Source: JBHJGS01 sp050331575 (GTDB lineage Bacteria; Pseudomonadota; Alphaproteobacteria; Sphingomonadales; Rhodothalassiaceae). From it: 34,907 bases of DNA. Position numbers and translations under genes: made by a program. A model generated the notes under the pieces. That model was not told the origin of the DNA and did not search any database. It worked only from the letters and a program-made list of their open reading frames with translations. The stretch spans positions 1 through 34,907 of the forward strand of contig JBHJGS010000069.1 of assembly GCA_050331575.1 (NCBI GenBank), read 5' to 3'. Position 1 is the first letter of the stretch; each line of letters begins with the position of its first letter. Below are positions 1 through 7,561 of the stretch, piece after piece.

Positions 1-58
1 CGGTCAAGCCGGCGCATGACGATGGGCCTTGCACGCGCCGTCACCCGCCAGCCTGCCC
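1..58. repeat. Partial copy of palindromic dispersed repeat (right arm plus tail)
   Basis: The first 58 bases match 2611-2668 in the same orientation with four mismatches. They comprise the right arm of the palindromic element (cggtcaagccggcgcatgac) and a tail of about 38 bases. The left arm lies outside the window. This is non-coding repeat sequence; short open frames across it on both strands give Arg/Pro-rich translations with no family resemblance. Confidence 0.75.
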
Positions 59-89
59 CCCCCAACCGACGTCCCCGGGCGTGTCCACA

Positions 90-146
90 CCCCCCCCCCC
101 TCCCCCCCCCCCCCGCCGCCCCCGCCCGCGTCCACCCCCCCCCGCC
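90..146. repeat. Poly-C low-complexity tract
   Basis: Near-continuous cytosine runs of up to about 13 bases, interrupted by single t, g or a. The minus strand therefore has many consecutive G-runs and could form a G-quadruplex. The tract sits between two copies of the palindromic repeat. Homopolymers this long are prone to slippage and to sequencing length error. Confidence 0.85.
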
Positions 147-232
147 GTCACCCCCCGGCTTGACCGGCGGGCCCACCTTGGGGGCGACGGAGCGGTGGCG
201 GCATGGGTGCGCCGGTCAAGCCGGCGCATGAC
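147..232. repeat. REP-like palindromic element, copy 1
   Basis: Two arms of about 30 bases (147-176 and 203-232) form an imperfect inverted repeat around a 26-base spacer. The 86-base unit matches 2545-2630 in the same orientation with about seven mismatches. The Arg-rich translations of such palindromes are a familiar source of spurious small proteins in alphaproteobacterial annotation. No gene is supported across 1-379. Confidence 0.8.
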
Positions 233-280
233 GGCATATATCACCCACGTCGTGACCAGCTGGCGTGTTCACGTGCTGCC

Positions 281-388
281 CCCTCAGTCCTCACTCCTCA
301 CCCTCTTAGCCCCTCACTCCTCACCCTCTCACCCCTCACTGCTCACCCCTCACTCCTCACCCCCTCACCCCCTCACTCCTCACCCGTC
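281..388. repeat. C/T-rich tandem repeat (minisatellite)
   Basis: Degenerate tandem units around ctcactcctcaccc repeat for roughly 108 bases, with strong pyrimidine bias on the plus strand. The array runs into the stop codon of the HxlR gene at 380-382, so unit-number changes could alter that protein's C-terminus. The units are short, contiguous and without spacers, so this is not a CRISPR array. Confidence 0.85.
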
Positions 389-913
389 ATCCTCACCGCG
401 GACCCGGACCGTCACCCGCTCCGCTGGCACGGGGGTTCCGGTTTGATCCATCAGGGTGGCCGTTACCGGGGTGCCGGTGCGGCTGTCGATGATGTCGACC
501 GGGCCGGGGGTGCCGAGGATGTGGGTTTCGCTCCATTGCGTGAGGGCGATCAGGGTGACGGCCAGGCCGCGGCCCTTGTCGGTGAGGGCGTAGGCGTGGC
601 GGCGGCGGCGGCCGGGCTCCTGATAGGCGCGCTTTTCCAGCAGGCCGCGGGCGACCAGGCGGTTCAGCCGGTCGCTCAGCACCGCGCGCGGCGCGTCCAG
701 ATCCGCGCGAATATCGTCATAGCGCATCACGCCATAGAAGGCCTCGCGCAGGATCAGCAGGGTCCAGCGGTCGCCGATCGCTTCGGCGGCCATGGCCAGC
801 GCGCAGGCCTGCGTCGGCACCGGCGCCCGCCGCTGCACCGAGGCGGCCAGGGCGGCTGGGTCGGCGGGGGCGGCTGGGTCGGCCGGAGTCCTTGGGGTCT
901 CTGGGTTTGACAT
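380..913 (-). CDS. HxlR-family winged-helix transcriptional regulator
   Basis: A 177-residue protein. After an Ala/Pro-rich N-terminus comes the HxlR core: ALAMAAEAIGDRWTLLILRE, then the recognition region around LSDRLNRLVARGLLEKRAYQ, then a wing with RRRRHAYALTDKGRGL (about residues 36-120). These proteins bind DNA as dimers and usually control the adjacent divergent gene, often in response to electrophiles or aromatic compounds. The C-terminal 55 residues are less conserved and end in the pyrimidine-rich tandem repeat. The gene is divergent from a membrane/SRPBCC gene with 59 bp between starts. HxlR-SRPBCC pairs are common in alphaproteobacteria, so local regulation is likely. The ligand is unknown. 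Confidence 0.88.
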   Translation of the reverse strand: MSNPETPRTPADPAAPADPAALAASVQRRAPVPTQACALAMAAEAIGDRWTLLILREAFYGVMRYDDIRADLDAPRAVLSDRLNRLVARGLLEKRAYQEPGRRRRHAYALTDKGRGLAVTLIALTQWSETHILGTPGPVDIIDSRTGTPVTATLMDQTGTPVPAERVTVRVRGEDDG

Positions 914-922
914 GCGAACGCA

Positions 923-933
923 GATAGCCTATC
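923..933. promoter_or_regulatory. Candidate HxlR operator: 11-bp palindrome
   Basis: GATAG-C-CTATC is a perfect inverted repeat in the 59-bp spacer between the divergent HxlR and SRPBCC genes. Its position would let one bound dimer affect both promoters. The assignment rests on symmetry and location only. Confidence 0.4.
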
Positions 934-972
934 CCTGGCTCGGTTCAAAATGGAAACTCAGAGGAGCGCCCG

Positions 973-1872
973 ATGCCCTTGTCGTCTGCCCCGCTGCTGC
1001 GCCTCGGTCTGGCGCTCAATCTGGTTTTTTCGCTCAGCTGCGGTGTCGCCGCGCTGCTGGCCGGCGCGCAGATCGCCGACGCCATGGGCGCGCTGCCGGC
1101 CTGGCTGGTCAGCGCGATCGGCGGCGGCCTGATCCTGTTCGCCGCCGGCATCGGCTGGACGCTGTGGCGCCTGCGCATCGGGCAGGCGCTGGCGATTTCC
1201 GGGCTGGATCTACTGTGGGTGATCGGCACTGTGCCGCTGACCCTGGTGCCTGGCCTGTTCAGCGCCACCGGCGTCACCATCGCGTTGCTGGTGGCGGCCG
1301 CGGTTGGCACGCTGGCACTGGTGCAGCTGGCGGGCATCCGCGCGCTGCTGAGGCATGGCGCGCCGGCGGGGCAGCTGCGGCATTGCATCCGGGTGCGCAG
1401 TGCCGTGGCGCCGAAGCCGCTGTGGCGCATTGTCCGCGATTTGGGCGGCATCGCGCAGTATAGCGCCAGCCTGCAGGCCTCGCGCCTGGAGGGGGAGGGC
1501 GCGCCGGCGCCGGGCCATGTGCGGGTCTGCACCAATCTGCGCGGGCAGAGCTGGGCGGAAGAAGTGGTCGCCCTGGACGACAGCGCGCGCTCGGTGGCGT
1601 TCCGCTTCCGCGCCGAGGCGGCGGATTTTCCGTTTCCGCTCGCCGCCCTGTCTGGCGGCTGGCAGGTGCTGCCGGGCAGCGACGGCGGCTCGCTGGTGGA
1701 TGTGTGGTGGACGGTGACGCCCAAGCAGCGCCGCTTCGGCTGGCTGCTGCTGGCGGCAATGACGATTCCGATGGACCGGGATGTGCCGGCCATGGTCGGC
1801 GCCATGGAGGCGGCCGCGCAGGACCAGCCGCTGCCGCGCAAGGCGGTGCGCCCGACGCTGGGCTATTGCTAG
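973..1872 (+). CDS. Membrane protein with C-terminal SRPBCC-like domain
   Basis: A 299-residue protein. The first 120 or so residues form about four hydrophobic helices (e.g. LGLALNLVFSLSCGVAALLAG, 20 or so residues each), resembling small integral-membrane proteins. The C-terminal half, from about residue 135, has a mixed alpha/beta pattern like SRPBCC/polyketide-cyclase proteins: a loading strand RSAVAPKPLWRIVRDLGGIAQYS and a late strand VWWTVTPKQ followed by a helix. SRPBCC folds bind hydrophobic ligands. The fusion suggests a membrane-anchored ligand-binding protein, but no substrate can be named. The start has GAGGAG 9 bases upstream. It is divergent from the HxlR regulator and followed by the gamma-carbonic-anhydrase-like gene. 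Confidence 0.65.
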   Translation: MPLSSAPLLRLGLALNLVFSLSCGVAALLAGAQIADAMGALPAWLVSAIGGGLILFAAGIGWTLWRLRIGQALAISGLDLLWVIGTVPLTLVPGLFSATGVTIALLVAAAVGTLALVQLAGIRALLRHGAPAGQLRHCIRVRSAVAPKPLWRIVRDLGGIAQYSASLQASRLEGEGAPAPGHVRVCTNLRGQSWAEEVVALDDSARSVAFRFRAEAADFPFPLAALSGGWQVLPGSDGGSLVDVWWTVTPKQRRFGWLLLAAMTIPMDRDVPAMVGAMEAAAQDQPLPRKAVRPTLGYC

Positions 1873-1891
1873 GCGTTCCCCAGGGTGAGGA

Positions 1892-2476
1892 ATGGGGCGA
1901 GGAATGGGGCCAGAGACGGGTCCAGAGATCGGCTCGCAGGTGGTGCTGGACGATCCCGCCTTCCTGCATCGCACCGCTTGTCTGTTCGGCAAGATTTATA
2001 TCGGGCCGGGCGCCTCGGTCTGGCCTTATGCGGTGATGCGCGCGGAGGTGCATGAAATCCGCATCGGCGCGCGCAGCAATATCCAGGATTTCGTGATGAT
2101 CCATGTCGGCACCACCACGCCGACGATCGTCGGCGAGGATTGCTCGATCACCCATCATGTCACCTTGCACGGCTGCCATATCGGCGACCGCTGCCTGATC
2201 GGCATCAATGCCACACTGATGGACGGGGCGCGCATCGGCGCCAATTCCATCGTCGCCGGCCATGCGATCGTGACCGAACATCAGGCGTTTCCGGAGAATT
2301 CGGTGATCGCCGGCACGCCCGCCCGCCTGGTCACCCGCCGGGACAATTCCGCCCAAACCCTGGCCAACGCCCAATTCTATCACCTGAACGCACAAAACTA
2401 CGCCCAAGGCCGCGACCGCTTGACCGACGCCCAAGTCCACGCACTGACCCAGACGCTCGCCCAAGCCAATCGCTGA
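1892..2476 (+). CDS. Gamma-carbonic-anhydrase-like left-handed beta-helix protein
   Basis: A 194-residue hexapeptide-repeat protein. Repeating turns such as IYIGPGASVWPYAVMRAEV and CHIGDRCLIGINATLMDGA build a left-handed beta helix from about residue 30 to 150, followed by a C-terminal helix. Three histidines fit the zinc site of the gamma-CA family: one in QDFVMIH and the H-x4-H pair in ITHHVTLHGC. Relatives include YrdA, PaaY and CaiE, trimeric cytosolic proteins, some with CO2 hydratase or thioesterase-linked activity. Activity cannot be told from sequence. ATG follows GTGAGG. The gene starts 19 bases after the SRPBCC gene and may share its transcript; it converges on the homocysteine methyltransferase gene. 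Confidence 0.85.
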   Translation: MGRGMGPETGPEIGSQVVLDDPAFLHRTACLFGKIYIGPGASVWPYAVMRAEVHEIRIGARSNIQDFVMIHVGTTTPTIVGEDCSITHHVTLHGCHIGDRCLIGINATLMDGARIGANSIVAGHAIVTEHQAFPENSVIAGTPARLVTRRDNSAQTLANAQFYHLNAQNYAQGRDRLTDAQVHALTQTLAQANR

Positions 2477-2544
2477 GACCCGCCCCGTCACCCGCCAGCT
2501 CGACCACCTACCCTGCCACCCGCCGGCCTGACCACCCCCACATC

Positions 2545-2630
2545 GTCACCCGCCGGCTTGACCGTCGGGTCCATCTTGGGGGCGACGGGGCGGTGGCGGC
2601 ATGGGTGCGGCGGTCGAGCCGGCGCATGAC
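2545..2630. repeat. REP-like palindromic element, copy 2
   Basis: Left arm 2545-2574 and right arm 2601-2630 are imperfect inverse complements around a 26-base spacer. This is the same unit and orientation as 147-232. A tail at 2631-2668 matches the tail at 21-58. With copy 1 it brackets the HxlR/SRPBCC/gamma-CA module as direct repeats. Confidence 0.85.
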
Positions 2631-2678
2631 GATGAGCCCTGCACGCGCCGTCACCCGCCGGCCTGCCCACCCCGCCGT

Positions 2679-2710
2679 CCCCCGCCGGCTTGACCGGCGG
2701 CCCATCTTGG
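2679..2710. repeat. Half copy of the palindromic element
   Basis: A single left arm (cccgccggcttgaccggcgg and the following cccatcttgg) without its partner arm, 48 bases after copy 2. It looks like a decayed or truncated unit in the space between the convergent genes ending at 2476 and 2741. Confidence 0.65.
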
Positions 2711-2740
2711 TCCGTCGGTGTGTCTGCTCGGTTGGTTTGG

Positions 2741-3664
2741 CTAGTGCAGGGATCCGATCGCTGCGATATGGGCTGGGGAGAGGCCGCAGCAGCCGCCGAC
2801 CACCTGCACGCCCTGGTCGCGCACCCAGCCTTGGGCGAAGGCGGCGAAATCGGCCGGCGCGATGACATCCTCGAACTGCCATTGCGGCATCTTGAAATAG
2901 CCGCTGTCGGGATAGGCGGTGAGCGGGCCGTCGAACTGTGCGCGCAGGATGTCGAGCGCGGCGGCGGTGATGTGGCTGGGAGTATGCATCACGCCGGCGG
3001 CGGCGATGTCGTAGCGGTCCAGCGGCTCAAGACAATCCTGGAAGGGGATGTCGCGTGCGCGGTCGAAGCTGAGGATTGTGCCGGTGTCATACGCGCGCGC
3101 CGAAAAGCCCGCCCAGACCGGCAGGCCAGAGGCCGCGGCGGCCTTGAACACCGGCTCGATCCGGTCCGGATCATAAAGCATTTCCAGCACCAGCAGGTCA
3201 CAGCCAGCCTCGCGCAGCAGCAGCGCCAGCTCGGTCAGCGCGTCTTCGAAGGCGGCGGCCGAGGGCAGGGCGGACCGGTCGGTCTTGTCTGTGCCCGGGG
3301 CCAGGGGCGCCATGTGCGACAGCGAGCCGGCGATGGCGATGCCGTCGCGCCCGCAGCCGGCCCGGGCGCGTTGGGCGGCCTCCACCGCGATGCGGTTGAT
3401 GTCGGCCACTTCCGCGCCATAGCCGGCCGGCTCCAGCATGATGCGGGACGAGGCATAGGTGTTGGCGGTGATCACCTCGGCGCCGGCATCCAGATAGGCG
3501 CGATGCACCTGTTCCAGCAGGTCCGCATTGTCCCGCGAGGCCGGGCCGCACCAGGCGCCGGGGTCCATCTGCGCGCCGCGCCGTTCCAACTCGGTGCCGA
3601 CGCCGCCGTCGAGCAGGACGATGCCGCCGGCGGTGAGGCGGTCTTGGATGGCGGCGTAAGACAT
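2741..3664 (-). CDS. Homocysteine S-methyltransferase family protein
   Basis: A 307-residue TIM-barrel of the homocysteine S-methyltransferase domain family (MmuM/BHMT type), which moves a methyl group to homocysteine using zinc-bound thiolate. The N-terminal motif LLDGGVGTELERRG (about 17-30) and the C-terminal GGCCG with paired cysteines C292-C293 are present. The third zinc ligand, usually Cys in a G-x-NC-x2-P motif, is replaced: the equivalent stretch is AGVMHTPSHI with His at 227. Whether this preserves activity is unknown. I chose the start preceded by TTGGGAG; a longer in-frame start exists 71 codons upstream but its translation looks random. It is last in the phenylalanine/tyrosine cluster, 91 bp after phhA. 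Confidence 0.82.
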   Translation of the reverse strand: MSYAAIQDRLTAGGIVLLDGGVGTELERRGAQMDPGAWCGPASRDNADLLEQVHRAYLDAGAEVITANTYASSRIMLEPAGYGAEVADINRIAVEAAQRARAGCGRDGIAIAGSLSHMAPLAPGTDKTDRSALPSAAAFEDALTELALLLREAGCDLLVLEMLYDPDRIEPVFKAAAASGLPVWAGFSARAYDTGTILSFDRARDIPFQDCLEPLDRYDIAAAGVMHTPSHITAAALDILRAQFDGPLTAYPDSGYFKMPQWQFEDVIAPADFAAFAQGWVRDQGVQVVGGCCGLSPAHIAAIGSLH

Positions 3665-3734
3665 GGTGAGGCTCCCAACTGTGGTGAGCGGGAGCCTAAC
3701 CCGTGCCCCCGCGCGCGCAAGAGGCGGGTGATGT

Positions 3735-3755
3735 GGCGGCTTCGCGGGGGCCGCC
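3735..3755 (-). other. GC-rich hairpin directly after the phhA stop codon
   Basis: GGCGGC pairs with GCCGCC around a nine-base loop, abutting the phhA stop on the transcribed strand. There is no following U-tract, so it is not a standard intrinsic terminator. It could stabilise the phhA mRNA end or reduce expression of the methyltransferase gene behind it. Confidence 0.4.
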
Positions 3756-4631
3756 TTATTCCGCCGCGTGCGCCGCTTTGGAGCGGGCATAAGCCTGGGT
3801 GCCGCGGTGGTGCACCCGGTCGCGGTCCAGCACGGTATCGACGGCATGGGTTTCGGTCTCGCCTTCCAGCCGGTCATAGATCGGACCGAAGGGCTGATAG
3901 GTCGCCTCCAACAGCTCCTCGAAGCTGTCGATCACCCAATAGGTCTGCTGGAAATCATCGATGCGGTAATCGGTCCGCATGATCCGCTCCAGATCGAAAT
4001 GCAGCCGGTTGGGCGAGGGATCCTCCAGCGCGAACACGCTCTCCGCCGGGCTGGAGACGATGCCGGCGCCGTAGATGCGCGGGCCCTGGGCCGTGTTGAT
4101 CAAGCCGAACTCGACCGTATACCAGTAAAGCCGTGCGAGATTTTTCAGCACGCCGCGGCCGGAGGCGGCCAAGCCGCCCTTGCCATAGGCTTCCAGATAA
4201 TCGGCGAACACCGGATGCGCCAGAAGTGGCACATGGCCGAAGACATCGTGGAAGACATCGGGCTCCTGGATATAGTCGAACTGGTCCTCGCGCCGGATGA
4301 AATTGCCCGCTGGAAACCGGCGATTGGCCAAATGATCGAAAAAGACATGGTCGGGTACCAGGTCCGGCACCGCGACGACCGACCAGCCGGTGATCGCGCC
4401 CAGGCGCTGGGACAGATCCGTAAAGTTCGGGATGCCGCCGTCGGACAATTTCAATTTGTGCAGGCCATCGAAGAATTCGTCGCAGGCGCGGCCCTTCAAC
4501 ACCTCTTCCTGGCGGGCATAAAGCCGGTCCCAGCGGTCGTGATCCTGCTCGGTGAACGCCTCCCAGTTTTGGTCGACGGTATAGTCTTCATTGACTTCGA
4601 CCTGACGGCCGAGGGCTGTGGTGATTTTCAT
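3756..4631 (-). CDS. phhA: Phenylalanine-4-hydroxylase
   Basis: A 291-residue aromatic amino acid hydroxylase that converts phenylalanine to tyrosine using Fe(II), tetrahydropterin and O2. The iron ligands are visible: H128 and H133 in FHDVFGHVPLL and E174 in YWYTVEFGL. PDLVPDHVFFDHLANRRFP (around 89-107) is the pterin-binding side of the active site. Length fits the bacterial monomeric form without the ACT regulatory domain of animal enzymes. GGGGAGA 7 bases upstream supports this ATG over one 12 codons earlier. It follows the aminotransferase gene by 35 bp and feeds tyrosine to that enzyme and to HppD. Confidence 0.95.
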   Translation of the reverse strand: MKITTALGRQVEVNEDYTVDQNWEAFTEQDHDRWDRLYARQEEVLKGRACDEFFDGLHKLKLSDGGIPNFTDLSQRLGAITGWSVVAVPDLVPDHVFFDHLANRRFPAGNFIRREDQFDYIQEPDVFHDVFGHVPLLAHPVFADYLEAYGKGGLAASGRGVLKNLARLYWYTVEFGLINTAQGPRIYGAGIVSSPAESVFALEDPSPNRLHFDLERIMRTDYRIDDFQQTYWVIDSFEELLEATYQPFGPIYDRLEGETETHAVDTVLDRDRVHHRGTQAYARSKAAHAAE

Positions 4632-4666
4632 CGATCGTCTCCCCGTTGGACGCTGACTGACACCCA

Positions 4667-5773
4667 TCAGAACGCGTCAAAAGCCTCATAGAACCGATCC
4701 ATCTGATCGGTGCGCCCCAGGGTCACGCGCAAACAGTGCGGCAGGCCATAGCCGGCGACAGGCCGAACGATGATGCCATGGTCGCGCAGCAGTTGGTTGC
4801 AGCGCTCCGCCTCTTCCCCGCTGTCGAACTGTATCAGCCCGAAATTGGTGCCAGACGGGCTCAGTTTCAAGCCGCGGCGTCGGCAGTAATCGGCCAGGCG
4901 CATCAGTTCCGCGGCGACGTGGCGGCGTTCGGCCTGAACATGGGCGCGATCGGCGATGGCGGCTTCGGCCGCGGCCTGGCCGGCCATGGTGACGTTGAAC
5001 ACCTCACGGATGCGGTGAAGCGGATCCAGCACCGCCGGCGGTCCGTACCCCCACCCAACGCGCAGCCCGGCCAGGCCGTAGATCTTCGAAAAGGTGTGGG
5101 TGACCACGACATTGTCGGCACCGCTGTCGATCGCGTCCTGCACCAGGGCGTGACCGTCGGAATAGGCTGGATCGGTGGGATATTCGCCATAGGCGCTGTC
5201 GATAATCAGCAGGATCTCCGGCCGCAGGGCGTTGCGCAGGCGCTGGATCTCATAGGTCGGGATCCAGGTCCCGGTGGGATTGCCCGGATTGGCCACGGCG
5301 ACGATCCGAGTGCACTCGGTGACCCGCTCCAACAGCGCGTCGACATCGGCGTGCACATCGCGCTCCGGCGCAAAAACCGGCTCCGCGCCGACGCTCAAAG
5401 CGGCAATGCGATAGACCAGAAAGGCGTGCTCGGGCTGCAGCACCTCATCGCCGGGGCCGGCAAAGGCGCGGATGATCAAGGTCAGCAATTGTTCTGAGCC
5501 GCTGGCGGTGATCAGATGCTCTGGTGGGATATCGTAATGCGCCCCGATCGCCCGGCGCAGCGCGGTGGCCGCTGGATCGGGATACAGATGCGTGCGCGCC
5601 AGGCTCATCGCCGAAGCCTCCAGCGCCTTGGGGCTGGGGCCCAGGGCGCTCTCGTTCGAGGCCAGTTTGATCACCGTGTCATGGCCGGGCAGCTTGGATT
5701 CGCCAGGCGTGTAGGCGGTGATGCGTTCGATCGACGGGCGCATGCGCGGGCGGTCGAGGGTGTCTGCGGTCAT
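4667..5773 (-). CDS. HisC-like aromatic amino acid aminotransferase
   Basis: A 368-residue fold-type I PLP aminotransferase of the HisC family. Motifs are LASNESALGPSP near the N-terminus, ASGSEQLLTLIIRAF, VANPGNPTGTW, and the PLP lysine in THTFSKIYGLAGLRVGWG (Schiff-base K in TFSK). HisC-like enzymes take histidinol phosphate or aromatic amino acids. Its place between maiA and phhA makes tyrosine to 4-hydroxyphenylpyruvate the likely reaction, which supplies HppD. That role is inferred from context; a histidine biosynthesis role cannot be excluded from sequence. The ATG overlaps the maiA stop by four bases (ATGA), indicating translational coupling. Confidence 0.88.
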   Translation of the reverse strand: MTADTLDRPRMRPSIERITAYTPGESKLPGHDTVIKLASNESALGPSPKALEASAMSLARTHLYPDPAATALRRAIGAHYDIPPEHLITASGSEQLLTLIIRAFAGPGDEVLQPEHAFLVYRIAALSVGAEPVFAPERDVHADVDALLERVTECTRIVAVANPGNPTGTWIPTYEIQRLRNALRPEILLIIDSAYGEYPTDPAYSDGHALVQDAIDSGADNVVVTHTFSKIYGLAGLRVGWGYGPPAVLDPLHRIREVFNVTMAGQAAAEAAIADRAHVQAERRHVAAELMRLADYCRRRGLKLSPSGTNFGLIQFDSGEEAERCNQLLRDHGIIVRPVAGYGLPHCLRVTLGRTDQMDRFYEAFDAF

Positions 5774-6423
5774 GGCTGCTCCTTGGGCGCGTCAGGCTGG
5801 ACCTCCGGCCGGGCGCGGTCGAATGCCGGCAGCGCCAGGCAGGCCGTTTCCAGAGCGGTCAGAGTGGGAAAAGCGTCCAGTGGCACGGCGAAGCGCCGGG
5901 CATTGTAAAGCTGCGGGATCAGATAGACCTCGATCAGGCCGGGCGCGTCACCGATGGCGAAGGCACCGGAGCGCGGCGCCAGCCAGGTCTCCAGCGTGCG
6001 GAAGCCCTCGGTGATCCAATGCGCATACCAGCGATCCACGGCTGCCTGGTCCTGACCCAGGTCGGTCTTGAGATATCTCAGCACCGACAGATTGTTCAGC
6101 GGATGAATATCGCAGGCGATCAAGCTGGCGGCCTGGCGCGCGAACGCCCGATCAGCGGGATCGGCCGGCAACAAGGCCAGCTGCGGCGAGCGCTCCTCCA
6201 AATAGTCCAAGATCGCCGGAGATTGTGCCAGCTTTAGCCCATCGATCTGCAACACGGGCACCCGGCCCTGCGGGTTGACCTCCAGATAGGCCGGCTCGGT
6301 CTGCGCGCCCGCCTTCAGGTCGACCGCGCGGTGCTCATAAGCGATGCCCTTGAGGGCCAGCGCAAGGCGCACCCGGTAGGCAGCAGAGGACCGGTAATAG
6401 CCGTACAGCAAGGTGGCGGTCAT
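5770..6423 (-). CDS. maiA: Maleylacetoacetate isomerase (zeta-class GST)
   Basis: A 217-residue glutathione-S-transferase-fold protein. It isomerises maleylacetoacetate to fumarylacetoacetate with glutathione. The N-terminal thioredoxin-like domain has LYGYYRSSAAYRVRLALALK, NPQGRVPVLQIDG (cis-Pro) and LAQSPAILDYLEE; the C-terminal helical domain has CDIHPLNNLSVLRYL, characteristic of the zeta class. The usual S-S-C catalytic motif reads SSAA, so the serines remain but the cysteine is absent, as in some bacterial members. It starts four bases after fahA and overlaps the aminotransferase start. An alternative start 24 codons upstream lies inside fahA and is less likely. Confidence 0.92.
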   Translation of the reverse strand: MTATLLYGYYRSSAAYRVRLALALKGIAYEHRAVDLKAGAQTEPAYLEVNPQGRVPVLQIDGLKLAQSPAILDYLEERSPQLALLPADPADRAFARQAASLIACDIHPLNNLSVLRYLKTDLGQDQAAVDRWYAHWITEGFRTLETWLAPRSGAFAIGDAPGLIEVYLIPQLYNARRFAVPLDAFPTLTALETACLALPAFDRARPEVQPDAPKEQP

Positions 6424-6427
6424 CGCG

Positions 6428-7435
6428 TCAGGCCGCCACCACTTTCTGGTCGATGGCGCCGAACATCGAATGGCCGGCGCGGTCGAGCATTTCAATGCGG
6501 ATGGTGTCGCCGAGTTTCATGAACGGCGTCTTGATCTCGCCGGTGGTGATTTTTTCCACCATGCGCTGCTCGGCGATGCAGGAGTAGCCCAGGCCGCCGT
6601 CCGCGATCGGCTTGCCCGGCCCATCCTCCAGCCTGTTGGACACCGTGCCGGAGCCGACGATGGTGCCGGCGGCCAGCGGCCGGGTGCGCGCGGCGTGCGC
6701 GATCAGCTGAGGAAAATCGAAGGTCATGTCGACCCCGGCATTGGGCTTGCCGAACGGCTCGCCGTTCAAGTGCGACAGCAGCGGCAGGGTCAGCTTGCGC
6801 CCGTCCCAGGCCTCGTTCAGGGCCGACGGCGTGGCGACCACCGGCGAACAGGCCGAGGACGGCTTGGATTGGAAGAAGCCGAAACCCTTGGCCAGCTCGT
6901 CCGGGATCAGATTGCGCAGCGAGATGTCGTTGACCAGCATGATCAGCTTGATGTGGCCGGCGGCCTCGTCCGCGCTGACGCCCATGGGCACATCATCGGT
7001 GATCACCGCCACCTCGGCCTCGAAATCCAGGCCCCAGGCCTCATCACCCAGGGGGATATCGTCATAGGGGCCCAAGAAGCTGTCCGACCCGCCCTGATAC
7101 ATCAACGGGTCGGTCCAGAAGCTTTCCGGCATCTCTGCGCCGCGCGCCTTGCGCACCAATTCCACGTGATTGACATAGGCCGACCCGTCGATCCACTGAT
7201 AGGCGCGCGGCAGCGGCGACACGCAGTTTCTGGGGTCGAAGCTGGTCGCTGGCATGGACCCGTCGATCATCTTGGCCTGGCGTTCGCGCAGCTGCGGTTC
7301 GACATTGTCCCAATCGTCCAGGGCGGCCTGCAGGGTCGGCGCGATGCCGTCGGCATAGCAGAAGAATTTCAGATCACGGGTCAGGATGATCAGGCGGCCG
7401 TCGCGGGAGACGTCGGGGATGGTGGCAAGTTTCAT
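6428..7435 (-). CDS. fahA: Fumarylacetoacetate hydrolase
   Basis: A 335-residue protein of the fumarylacetoacetase family, which cleaves fumarylacetoacetate to fumarate and acetoacetate, the last step of tyrosine breakdown. Recognisable stretches are the metal-binding region GLDFEAEVAVITDDVPMG, NDISLRNLIPDELAKGFGFFQSKPSSA and TIVGSGTVSNR. The active-site acidic residues D/E in DFEAEVA coordinate Mg or Ca. Its length fits the bacterial form, shorter than the ~420-residue animal enzyme. It is followed with a four-base gap by maiA, the preceding enzyme of the pathway, and preceded by the VOC gene with 126 bp between. Confidence 0.95.
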   Translation of the reverse strand: MKLATIPDVSRDGRLIILTRDLKFFCYADGIAPTLQAALDDWDNVEPQLRERQAKMIDGSMPATSFDPRNCVSPLPRAYQWIDGSAYVNHVELVRKARGAEMPESFWTDPLMYQGGSDSFLGPYDDIPLGDEAWGLDFEAEVAVITDDVPMGVSADEAAGHIKLIMLVNDISLRNLIPDELAKGFGFFQSKPSSACSPVVATPSALNEAWDGRKLTLPLLSHLNGEPFGKPNAGVDMTFDFPQLIAHAARTRPLAAGTIVGSGTVSNRLEDGPGKPIADGGLGYSCIAEQRMVEKITTGEIKTPFMKLGDTIRIEMLDRAGHSMFGAIDQKVVAA

Positions 7436-7561
7436 GGGCGTCCTGTCTGGTCGGTGGCAAAGGAGAGCGGCGGGGGCCGGAGGGTGCGCCGTCCAGCGAA
7501 GCCTGTCCAGCCCCGGGGGGCGCTAACGGCCTCTGCCAGCGCCGGTTGCACGCGAATATGG

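Noticed and set aside
281..388. Possible CRISPR-like array
   Set aside because: Units are short, contiguous, degenerate and have no unique spacers; no cas gene is nearby.
16..446. Several overlapping open frames on both strands in the first 450 bases
   Set aside because: Their translations are Pro/Arg/His-rich products of the palindromic repeat, poly-C tract and C/T minisatellite, with no ribosome binding sites or family motifs.
3665..3877. N-terminal extension of the homocysteine methyltransferase gene
   Set aside because: The 71 extra codons overlap the phhA 3' end and translate to a Pro/Arg-rich sequence; the shorter start has a good ribosome binding site.
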